Part shown: one piece after another, positions 8,070 to 15,803 of the stretch
Layout of the letters: each line of letters opens with the position of its first letter
Numbering within the stretch: position 1 is the stretch's first letter
DNA from: Bog-473 sp963766995
GTDB taxonomy: Bacteria > Actinomycetota > Acidimicrobiia > Acidimicrobiales > RAAP-2
DNA: 64,000 bases
Direction of reading: 5' to 3'
Assembly (NCBI GenBank): GCA_963766995.1
Contig: CAVYCE010000003.1
Span: 124,001 to 188,000 of the forward strand
Notes under the pieces: model-generated
Seen by the model: the letters and a program-made list of their open reading frames with translations, nothing else
What the model was told of the DNA's origin: nothing
Database searches by the model: none
Position numbers and translations under genes: made by a program

Positions 8070-9099
8070 ATGAGCGGTACTGTGCTTGAAGACCCCATGG
8101 CACGCTCGAAATACACCATCGCGCCGACCCTGTCCACCGACGACGGTCCGGCCCCGATCATCCACACGGTGGACTTGACCAAGAAGTACCACGGCACCGA
8201 CTTCCTCGCCGTCGATGGACTGCATCTCAGCGTCGCACGCCGGCGAGGTGTTCGGACTCCTCGGACCCGAACGGTGCCGGCAAGACGACCACCGTCGGCG
8301 TGCTCACCACGCGGGTCATCCCCACCAGTGGGCACGCGCTATGTCGGCGGCATTGACGTCGTCGGACACCCCACCCTGGTCAAGCAACTCATCGGCGTGG
8401 TGTCCCAGCAGAACACGCTGGATCGGCAACTGACCCCTTGGGAGAACCTCTACTTCCACGGCCGCTTGTTCGGCATGGGCCCAGCAAGGAATGCAAGCAG
8501 ATGGCCGACGAGCTCTGGAGCGCTTCCAACTGACGCGCTTCGCCAAGGCGTCGGTCTATGCCCTCTCCGGAGGTATGGCCCAGCGGCTCATGGTGGCTCG
8601 GGCCATCTTCCATCGCCCTGCCGTCCTGTTCCTCGATGAACCGACGGCCGGACTCGACCCCCAGGGCCGTCTGGCGTTGTGGGATCTCCTGCGTGGCCTT
8701 AATGCCGACGGTCAGACCATCATGCTGACCACGCACTACATGGAAGAGGCCGACAAACTCTGTGACCGGTTGGCCATCATGGACCACGGCAAGATTTTGG
8801 CCCTGGGCACACCAGCCGAACTCAAGCGCAGCGTGGATGCCGACACCATCGTCACCGTCAAGGCTGAGGGCGATGCCGAAGCGTTGGCCAACCTCTTCAC
8901 CCAACAGGTCGAGGGCGTGACCCGCACCCGTGTGATCCCTGGCGGTGTCGAGTTGCACTTGAAGGGTGCCGACCGCTTGGTGCCCCGCGTGGTCGGGGCG
9001 GCCGAATCGGGTGGCTTCTCATTGGCCGACCTGTCCGTGGCCGAACCGACACTCGAGACCGTCTTCATCGGTCTGACCGGAAAGGAGCTGCGCGACTAA
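8070..9099 (+). CDS. DrrA-like ABC exporter ATPase, first half broken by five single-base indels
   Basis: Energises export of hydrophobic drugs with the permease that follows. Read across frames, the protein has a Walker A loop (GPNGAGKTTT after correction, near 8265-8290), Q-loop VSQQNT, signature LSGGMAQRL, Walker B VLFLDEPTAGLD, and H-loop TTHYMEE. The C-terminal 100 residues match the DrrA-type extension. Extra bases are inferred near 8233, 8269 and 8339, and missing bases near 8481 and 8514; the net change gives exactly 342 residues, normal for the family. Frame is restored each time with motifs intact, which points to sequence error. Start ATG at 8070 follows GGAGG. Its TAA overlaps the permease ATG (TAATG). 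Confidence 0.85.
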
Positions 9100-9998
9100 T
9101 GGCCACCACCGATGCATTGACCGTGCCCACGTCGGGAATGGCATCCCGCCACATTTCGACCACGCCGACTCGCTCGGCCACGGCCGCCAGCTGGATCTCG
9201 CTGCGCGCCCTGATTCTCCGCGACCTCGTGGTGCTGCGAAAGCACCTGGTCGAGTTCGTCGTTCGCACCCTGGTGCAGCCCTTCCTCCTCTGCTTCGTGT
9301 TCCTCTACGTCTTTCCCAAGATCGGGCAAGGCATCGGCGCCTCCAGCATTCCGGGCGCCGAGTCGGCGTTCGCCACCGTGCTTGTCCCCGGCGTCGTCGG
9401 ATTGTCCATCATGTTCCAGGGCATCCAAGCGGTGGCGATGCAGCTGGCCCAGGAGTTCGGCTTCACTCGTGAGATCGAGGACCGCGTTCAAGCGCCCTGC
9501 CCCATTTGGCTGGTGGCCATCTCCAAGGTCATTTCGGGTGGGGCTCAAGGCATCATCTCGGCCGTGATTGTGCTGCCCATCGCCTCCGTGGTCCATGCTT
9601 CGGGAGTAGAGGCCCACCTCAACTTTCATTGGTTGTACATCCTCACCATCGTGCCCCTGGCCTGCGTGGCCATGACTTCGCTCGGACTGTTGCTCGGGAC
9701 CAGTTTCGAGCCTCGCAATCTCGGCCTGATGTTCGGCTTCATTGTGCTGCCCATTACCTTCCTCGGCGGCACCTATTACGAGTGGACACGCCTGGCTCCG
9801 GTGACGGTGGGTGGCTTCCACTGGCTGCAGACCGTGGTGCTGATCAATCCCCTCATTTACGTGAACGACGGCATGCGGGCCGCATTCACCAACGCCCCGC
9901 ATATGCATCTCTACGTCATCTACCCAGCCCTGCTGGCCTTCAGTGCCCTCTTCCTCACGCTCGGACTGCGCAACTTCCGGCGCAAGGTCCTGGCCTGA
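9099..9998 (+). CDS. DrrB-like ABC-2 type permease
   Basis: A 299-residue membrane protein with six predicted segments in residues 50-290 (for example LVQPFLLCFVFLYVF, VVGLSIMFQGIQAVAM, IISAVIVLPIASVV, LGLMFGFIVLPITFLGG). The loop EFGFTREIEDRVQAPCPIW, about residue 115, matches the conserved cytoplasmic coupling region of ABC-2 permeases (EKERGT-like site). The start overlaps the ATPase stop, so the two are translationally coupled and should form one exporter. The PadR gene upstream is the likely regulator. The permease is intact, unlike the error-rich first half of its ATPase. The substrate is unknown; daunorubicin-type drugs are only the family precedent. Confidence 0.9.
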   Translation: MATTDALTVPTSGMASRHISTTPTRSATAASWISLRALILRDLVVLRKHLVEFVVRTLVQPFLLCFVFLYVFPKIGQGIGASSIPGAESAFATVLVPGVVGLSIMFQGIQAVAMQLAQEFGFTREIEDRVQAPCPIWLVAISKVISGGAQGIISAVIVLPIASVVHASGVEAHLNFHWLYILTIVPLACVAMTSLGLLLGTSFEPRNLGLMFGFIVLPITFLGGTYYEWTRLAPVTVGGFHWLQTVVLINPLIYVNDGMRAAFTNAPHMHLYVIYPALLAFSALFLTLGLRNFRRKVLA

Positions 9999-10006
9999 TC
10001 GTCGGC

Positions 10007-11668
10007 CTAGGACACCCTCCGGCTGACCGTTCCCGAACAGGCGGCGGCTGGAGCCGCCGGCCCCCGAACTGAAGATGGTGGCGAAGTGAATCGGTACAGG
10101 AGGATGGAACCGCCCAAGTTCCCCACCGGGCAGTAGGCACGCAACCAGGCCAGCGAGTCCCGGTCGGCACTGGTGAGGTCACTGGCTGATGCCGCGACCC
10201 AACCCTCAATGGCCGATGGCGGTGTAGTGAGCAGGTTCTTGGCTCGTGGCACATTGGCCCACGTGATGCCCCTGGGTCCGAAGTAGGCCACGTATGGATG
10301 CCGGGTCCGACTCCATGCGGTTAAGAGGCCGAAGTTCTGACCCCAGTCGACATTGGAGTCCGTCGCCACCCGATAGGCCGGCGCGAACGGGGCCGACGAA
10401 GCCGCTATCGAGTTTGGAAAAGATGCCGCCGTCACGGCAAGCGCTAGCGAGAGCACGACGCCAAGGGAAGCCCCGGTCAACCGCCGCCTCACCACCAGCG
10501 CGACGGGAGCGGCCATCACCATCCAAAGGGCGATGGAGGGCAGGAGGTAACGGGCGCCCAGCGTCTTGGGATTCGGCAGTTCAAAGGCGAACAACACCAA
10601 GGCGGGCAGCGCCACGGCGACGGCGGTCTGCCACCCCACGGAGCGGCTGATCCGCCCAGATCGAACCAAGCCCACAAAGACCAGCGTGCCGGCGATAAGC
10701 ACGACCAACGTGGCGATCGGCAGCTTCACCAACAAGGTGGCCGGCCAAAACAGCACATTGGATCCCGTCCAAGACCAGCCCAGGAGGAAGCCGGGTGAGC
10801 CCCCGGTGTCGTTGCTGGCCAGGAACCGGAGCCCCTCGATGTAGGGCTGAGGCAGGACCAGCCACGAATGGATGAACACGCTCGGGTCGAGCACTACGTA
10901 GGGCACCCAAATACACACCCACGCCACGGCTCCGACCAACAAGACGGGACGCCACAACTCCCAGCGCCGTTTGCCGCCGCGCCAACCGACGCTCAAGACA
11001 ATGCCCAGCGCCAGCGCACCCAATAACAATCCGGTGGTCTGGGCCGATGCAGCTGCGCCCGACGCCACTCCGAGCCAGACCAGCGAGCGCCGATCTCGCC
11101 GTTGCAGCCAACGCACGGCGGTCAACGAGACCAGCACGGTGGTCAGTGCAAAGGGAACGTCGACACCGTCCAGGTGTCCGAGGCCAAGCACGAGCGGATT
11201 GCAGAGCCACAGCAGCGCTGCCACTACGCCCGACCAGGCACCGAAGAGGAGTGCAGCCAGTGCGTAGAGCGCCACGCCCACCATCACAGTTTCGAGCAAC
11301 GGCACCATGCGGGCCGAAACGGTGACGGCACGCATAGTGCCGGCCTTGAGCTGCGCGTCGACGAAGCGAGCGCTGTACGTCCGCTCATTATTGGCGTTCC
11401 ATCGCCCGTCACCAGGAACAACCGGGTGCACCGCCAGCACGGGAAGCGCAGCCAACACCTTGAACAGTGGCGGGTGCTCGGCGTTGTCGGTCAGATCATG
11501 GTGGAGCACGGCGATGACGCCTGAGGAGACATAGACCGGCTCGTCATAGGTGGCCGAGTCGCGCCAGGCCTCAATGCCGCCCAGGACCAGGAAGCCGATG
11601 ATGACGGCCATGACCAGGCGAAACCCCGGATGCCGAAACGGTGAGGCCTGATTCACGTCACCCCACAA
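10007..11668 (-). CDS. PMT/GT39-like membrane glycosyltransferase
   Basis: A 553-residue multi-spanning protein. The first external loop has SATYDEPVYVSSG with the acidic DE pair expected of the catalytic site, and later NAEHPPLFK, the HPPL.K motif of GT-C enzymes. About ten hydrophobic segments follow. The C-terminal part has PNPKTLGARYLLP and DSNVDWGQNF, both common in bacterial dolichyl-phosphate-mannose-protein mannosyltransferase relatives. It probably transfers a sugar from a polyprenyl phosphate carrier to a lipid or protein outside the membrane. The donor and acceptor cannot be inferred. Convergent with the ABC permease (8 bp apart) and divergent from the PAP2-like gene. Confidence 0.83.
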   Translation of the reverse strand: MWGDVNQASPFRHPGFRLVMAVIIGFLVLGGIEAWRDSATYDEPVYVSSGVIAVLHHDLTDNAEHPPLFKVLAALPVLAVHPVVPGDGRWNANNERTYSARFVDAQLKAGTMRAVTVSARMVPLLETVMVGVALYALAALLFGAWSGVVAALLWLCNPLVLGLGHLDGVDVPFALTTVLVSLTAVRWLQRRDRRSLVWLGVASGAAASAQTTGLLLGALALGIVLSVGWRGGKRRWELWRPVLLVGAVAWVCIWVPYVVLDPSVFIHSWLVLPQPYIEGLRFLASNDTGGSPGFLLGWSWTGSNVLFWPATLLVKLPIATLVVLIAGTLVFVGLVRSGRISRSVGWQTAVAVALPALVLFAFELPNPKTLGARYLLPSIALWMVMAAPVALVVRRRLTGASLGVVLSLALAVTAASFPNSIAASSAPFAPAYRVATDSNVDWGQNFGLLTAWSRTRHPYVAYFGPRGITWANVPRAKNLLTTPPSAIEGWVAASASDLTSADRDSLAWLRAYCPVGNLGGSILLYRFTSPPSSVRGPAAPAAACSGTVSRRVS

Positions 11669-11864
11669 TCCAGCCGGCTGCGCATGAGATGCCTTTTGGT
11701 GCCTGTGTCCAAGGTTCTGCCCAGCTTTGCATCATCGAGCGGACTAGGATTGTCACACATTTGTAACCAAGCGATGCCGGTCGATGGACCTCTTGGTGGT
11801 CGGAATCAAGCGGACACCTGATCGACGTTGCTGGTACTTCTGACGGTTGGAACCCACTTCGCGC

Positions 11865-13043
11865 ATGCCACCCTCTGACACTGACATTTTGGACCAGCAC
11901 GAGCCGCCGATAGCGAGCCCATCGGCCGCGGTCGCCGTTCCCTCCGCCGATAGCCCACGTCGCAGTATCGGCGAGTGGTGGTCAGAGCGCTGGACCGACA
12001 AGGGCAAGCGGCGGGTCACCATAGGCTGGATCGCCTTTGCCGCCAGCATCGTCGTGTACTTCTGGCTCGCTGGCATCCCATGGTCCACCAACTCGGTGTT
12101 GATCTATGTGATGGCCGCCTTGGTCGTCTCCAGTCTGAACAGCGGCGTGAAGTGGCGCCAGCTCCTCCTCGACTGGTTGCCTCTGCTCGCCGTCCTCTTC
12201 GTGTACGGATTACTCCGGGGCTACGCCTCCCACACACTCTGGGGGCCATTCGTGCGGCCCCAGGTGTGGTTCGACACACACGTATTCAGCGTCGACCCCA
12301 CGGTCCAACTCCAGCATTGGCTGTACGTGCCCTTCCAGCACTGGGCTGGTCTGCCGTTCTGGGACTACTTGACGTGGGGTTGCTACATGACCCACTTCTT
12401 CGCCTCGTTCATCATCGCCGGCGTGCTGTGGAAGACCAACCATGCCAAGTTCCGCCGCTACGTCCCAATGTTCGTGGGTCTCACGTTCATTGGTTATGTC
12501 ACCTATGTGCTGTACCCGGCCATGCCACCGTGGATGGCCAGTCAGTTCCACTACCTGCCCCCGACGACTCGGATCATTGATCAAGTCTGGGCGCATCTGC
12601 ATTCTCACCTGGGGCAATCGCTGTTTGCCGGTGGCAACAAGTTCGATAACAACGTGGCCGCCATGCCGTCATTGCATGGTGCCTATCCCATGCTCATCTG
12701 CTTGTTCTTCTGGAAAGGCTCCAGCGTCCGTAAGCGCTGCCTACTGGCGGCCTATCCGATCTGCATGGCGTTCTCACTGGTGTACACCGGCGAGCACTTT
12801 GTGATCGACATCTTCGTGGGATGGATCTACGCCTTCTCTACCTTCTACTTCGGGTCCAAGCTCCTTGATCGCTGGGAGGCCCGACGGGCTCGAAAAGAGC
12901 GATCAGGTGAAACGGGTGCGCTGCAGCCGCCATCGCAAGATGCCAACGGCAACGGAGACTCCCATGTAAATGGGCACGTCGACGCAAATGGCAATGGGTC
13001 AGAGCGGGTGCATCAACCCGCCGTCTCACCTAGCGCTACCTGA
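11865..13043 (+). CDS. PAP2-superfamily membrane protein, inositol phosphorylceramide synthase-like
   Basis: A 392-residue membrane enzyme with a charged N-terminus of about 50 residues, then six predicted transmembrane segments. The catalytic motifs of the PAP2 fold are visible: AAMPSLHGAYP (PSLH, near residue 268) and YTGEHFVIDIFVGW (His and Asp, near residue 310), spaced as in AUR1/IPC-synthase-like proteins. Such enzymes move a phospho-alcohol head group or remove phosphate from lipids. The C-terminal 60 residues are hydrophilic and repeat NGNG/NGHVDANGNG. I took the ATG at 11865 (MPPSDTD); a TTG at 11847 is in frame and neither has a clear ribosome site. It belongs with the surrounding envelope genes. 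Confidence 0.83.
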   Translation: MPPSDTDILDQHEPPIASPSAAVAVPSADSPRRSIGEWWSERWTDKGKRRVTIGWIAFAASIVVYFWLAGIPWSTNSVLIYVMAALVVSSLNSGVKWRQLLLDWLPLLAVLFVYGLLRGYASHTLWGPFVRPQVWFDTHVFSVDPTVQLQHWLYVPFQHWAGLPFWDYLTWGCYMTHFFASFIIAGVLWKTNHAKFRRYVPMFVGLTFIGYVTYVLYPAMPPWMASQFHYLPPTTRIIDQVWAHLHSHLGQSLFAGGNKFDNNVAAMPSLHGAYPMLICLFFWKGSSVRKRCLLAAYPICMAFSLVYTGEHFVIDIFVGWIYAFSTFYFGSKLLDRWEARRARKERSGETGALQPPSQDANGNGDSHVNGHVDANGNGSERVHQPAVSPSAT

Positions 13044-13105
13044 AGACCACTCGTTGCCGCTGTCGGCGAAGCGTTTCGGCCACACAAATGTGCAAAATGT
13101 GATCG

Positions 13106-13396
13106 CTAGCTTGTACTGACGCTGATGCCCTTCCAGAAAGCCACATGATTGAGGATCTCCTTGGCGGCATCCTTGGGAGCCGGGTAATACCAGGCAGCGT
13201 CGGGATTGCAGTGATCCCCTACGACGACGTCGTAGTAGCTGGCTTCACCCTTCCAAGGGCAGATGGTGTGCGTATCGGATGACACAAGCACTCCATCCTT
13301 GACGTCCTCGGCTGGAAAGTAGTGATTGCCCTCCACGATCACCGTGTTTTCGCTTCGAGCGATCTCAGTACCCTCATAGGTTGCAATAACGGTCAT
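13106..13396 (-). CDS. DUF427 family protein
   Basis: A 96-residue soluble protein with the family pattern: EGNHYFPAEDV, then THTICPWKGEASYYDV, and AAWYYPAP followed by a C-terminal NHVAFWKG. DUF427 has a small beta-rich fold of unproven function; the conserved Cys-Pro-Trp-Lys-Gly and the tyrosine and tryptophan clusters are all present. The ATG at 13396 (MTVIATYEG) is the first residue aligned with the family; the frame is open 13 codons further. Divergent from egtB, 163 bp away, with a near-palindrome between them. Confidence 0.88.
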   Translation of the reverse strand: MTVIATYEGTEIARSENTVIVEGNHYFPAEDVKDGVLVSSDTHTICPWKGEASYYDVVVGDHCNPDAAWYYPAPKDAAKEILNHVAFWKGISVSTS

Positions 13397-13423
13397 GAGC
13401 GGGAGCGTAGCGGTGGAACGTGC

Positions 13424-13438
13424 CACTGCATGCAAGTG
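13424..13438. promoter_or_regulatory. Near-palindrome between DUF427 gene and egtB
   Basis: CACTGCATGCAAGTG is a near-palindrome around a perfect TGCATGCA core, placed in the divergent interval. A regulator site is possible. No consensus was recognised. Confidence 0.25.
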
Positions 13439-13559
13439 AAAACGAAGTGATCAATCTGCCTAACGCGCGGGTTTTTCGGCGACTTCTGGGTATGGTGAAT
13501 CCAACATTTCGACGGGACCGAATACCCGTATGCACAAATACGGCGAAGGGGACGATCCG

Positions 13560-14825
13560 ATGTCAGAGCAGAACACTGCGGCTATGGCCTCGGATCTGCG
13601 CGAACGCTACTCCACGGTGCGTTCCACCACTGAGCGCCTGGCCGCCCCACTCAGTCCTGAGGATCAGACCATCCAGTCGATGCCAGACGTGAGTCCAACG
13701 AAGTGGCACCGGGCCCACGTCACCTGGTTCTTCGAGACATTCATTCTGGCGCCATCGGTTCCGGGGTACCGCCTGTTCGACGACGCCTACTCCTTCATCT
13801 TCAACTCGTACTACGAGGCACTGGGTGATCGGCATCCCCGATCTGAGCGCGGCTTGATCTCTCGCCCCGGCATCGAAGAGGTAGCAAAGTACCGCCAATC
13901 CATTGACCAAGCCATGGATGACTTCCTCACTGGGCCGTTGCCTGAGGGCGTGGCGGACCTGGTGACGCTGGGCCTGCACCACGAGCAGCAGCATCAAGAA
14001 CTCTTGCTGATGGACATCAAGCACGTGCTCTCTCGCAACCCGCTTCGCCCGGTGTACCTCGCCGGCGACGACCGTGCCGCACCCCCCCACTGTCCGCCTG
14101 AAGCCCAGTGGATAGAGCACTTGGGCGGTCCTACTGAAATCGGGCACCACGGACCGCAGTTCGCCTTCGACAACGAATTCCCTCGCCATCCCGTCTATCT
14201 CACGCCTCATGCCATGGCCGATCGCCCCGTGACCTGTGGAGAGTGGTTGGCCTTCATGGAGGACGACGGATACTCCCGCCACGAGTTCTGGCTGTCAGAA
14301 GGTTGGTCAGTCGTGATGTCTGAGGGCTGGCAGTCACCGCTCTACTGGTTCCGCGATCCCGATCAACCGGAGCGCTGGCTGCAGTTCACGCTGTCCGGCG
14401 TGCGACCGGTGCATCCCGACGAGCCGGTGTGCCATGTGAGCTACTACGAAGCTGACGCCTACGCCCACTGGACCGGCATGCGTCTGCCCACCGAAGCCGA
14501 GTGGGAGACCGCCGCCGTGGCCGCCGGCGAGGGGCACAACTACTTGGGAGAGGGAACTCCTCATCCTCGCCCCGCCGTCAATGACAACGCAATGTTCGGC
14601 GACGTCTGGGAATGGACTTCTAGCGCGTATACGCCGTATCCCGGTTTCCGCGCCGCGGCTGGTGCCGTTGGCGAGTACAACGGCAAATTCATGGTGAGCC
14701 AGTACGTGCTGCGCGGCGGCTCCTGTGCCACCCCACCGGGTCACACACGTGCCACCTATCGCAATTTCTTTCCTCCGGGAGCCCGTTGGGCCTTTAGTGG
14801 CGTACGCCTAGTTCGGGACCTGTAG
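13560..14825 (+). CDS. egtB: Ergothioneine biosynthesis iron oxygenase EgtB
   Basis: Couples a sulfur donor (gamma-Glu-Cys or Cys) to hercynine with O2, giving the sulfoxide precursor of ergothioneine. The N-terminal DinB-like domain (about 1-155) carries KWHRAH (residues 49-53) and HEQQHQE (141-147), the three-histidine iron site of the family. The C-terminal domain (about 185-421) is the formylglycine-generating-enzyme-like fold, with VTCGEWLAFMEDDGY, MRLPTEAEWETAA, GDVWEWTSSAY and LRGGSCATP. At 421 residues it is full length. The ATG at 13560 follows GAAGGGGA by 8 nt. egtD follows after 6 bp. The usual partners egtA, egtC and egtE are not in this window. Confidence 0.96.
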   Translation: MSEQNTAAMASDLRERYSTVRSTTERLAAPLSPEDQTIQSMPDVSPTKWHRAHVTWFFETFILAPSVPGYRLFDDAYSFIFNSYYEALGDRHPRSERGLISRPGIEEVAKYRQSIDQAMDDFLTGPLPEGVADLVTLGLHHEQQHQELLLMDIKHVLSRNPLRPVYLAGDDRAAPPHCPPEAQWIEHLGGPTEIGHHGPQFAFDNEFPRHPVYLTPHAMADRPVTCGEWLAFMEDDGYSRHEFWLSEGWSVVMSEGWQSPLYWFRDPDQPERWLQFTLSGVRPVHPDEPVCHVSYYEADAYAHWTGMRLPTEAEWETAAVAAGEGHNYLGEGTPHPRPAVNDNAMFGDVWEWTSSAYTPYPGFRAAAGAVGEYNGKFMVSQYVLRGGSCATPPGHTRATYRNFFPPGARWAFSGVRLVRDL

Positions 14826-14831
14826 GCGGCC

Positions 14832-15803
14832 ATGGCATACACCATTGACGTGCATCTCAACCCAGACGACGTACACACCCGCATGCGGGCCGACGCTCTA
14901 TCGGGCCTGCAAGCGGACGAGAAATCGATCCCGCCCATGTGGTTCTACGACGAGCGCGGCAGCCAACTGTTCGAAGAGATCACCCGACTTCCCGAGTACT
15001 ACCCCACGCGGGCCGAGCGCCAGCTCCTTGAACGGCATGCGTCGTCGATTGTGGAGTTGGCCAAGGCCGACACCTTGGTGGAACTCGGTGCCGGTGCATG
15101 CGACAAGACCCGCGTCCTTCTCACCGCTCTGCAAGAGATGGGCACACTCTCCACTTACATCCCCTTCGACGTCAGTGACGAATTCCTCCGCGATGCCGCT
15201 TCTACTCTTTCGGACGAGTACGACGACATGGCAGTGCACCTGGTCATCGGTGACTTCAACGATCACTTGGCGGCCATCCCAGCGGTGGGTCGCCGCATGA
15301 TCGCCTTCCTCGGCGGCACCATCGGCAATTTCATGCCCAGCCAGCGCCGGCGCTTTCTCTTCGACCTCAACTGCGTACTGACGAGTGGTGATTCTTTTCT
15401 CCTGGGCACTGATTTGGTCAAGGATCGGAGCCGACTGGTGGCGGCCTACGACGATGCTGCTGGCGTGACTAGTCAGTTCAACAAGAACGTCTTGCACGTG
15501 CTCAACGATCAGCTGGGCGGCGACTTCGACCCGGACCTCTTCACGCACGTGGCCCGGTGGAATGAAGAGGAACGCTGGATCGAGATGCGATTGCGGGCCG
15601 ACACCGAAACGGTGGTCACGCTAGAGGCGGCTGACATCAAGGTCACGTTCGCCCAGGGCGAAGAGCTCCTGACCGAGATCAGCGCCAAGTTCACACCGGA
15701 TCAGGTGGATGAAGAGCTCTCTGCCGCTGGCTTCATTGTGGACGAGATGTGGGGCGCCGAAGAAGGCGAGTTTCTCCTCACCCTGGCTCACCCTTTCTGC
15801 TGA
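14832..15803 (+). CDS. egtD: L-histidine N(alpha)-methyltransferase EgtD
   Basis: Trimethylates histidine to hercynine with S-adenosylmethionine, the first step of ergothioneine synthesis. All 323 residues are present. Seen are SIPPMWFYDERGSQLFEEIT near residue 35 (family N-terminal signature), TLVELGAGACDKTRVLL near 81 (SAM loop), IPFDVSDEFL, IAFLGGTIGNF near 158 (substrate and cofactor region), and LLGTDLVKD. Together with egtB immediately upstream it forms the core ergothioneine pair. The last 16 bases overlap the end of the convergent yfhO-like gene, so the two transcripts would be antisense at their ends. Confidence 0.96.
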   Translation: MAYTIDVHLNPDDVHTRMRADALSGLQADEKSIPPMWFYDERGSQLFEEITRLPEYYPTRAERQLLERHASSIVELAKADTLVELGAGACDKTRVLLTALQEMGTLSTYIPFDVSDEFLRDAASTLSDEYDDMAVHLVIGDFNDHLAAIPAVGRRMIAFLGGTIGNFMPSQRRRFLFDLNCVLTSGDSFLLGTDLVKDRSRLVAAYDDAAGVTSQFNKNVLHVLNDQLGGDFDPDLFTHVARWNEEERWIEMRLRADTETVVTLEAADIKVTFAQGEELLTEISAKFTPDQVDEELSAAGFIVDEMWGAEEGEFLLTLAHPFC

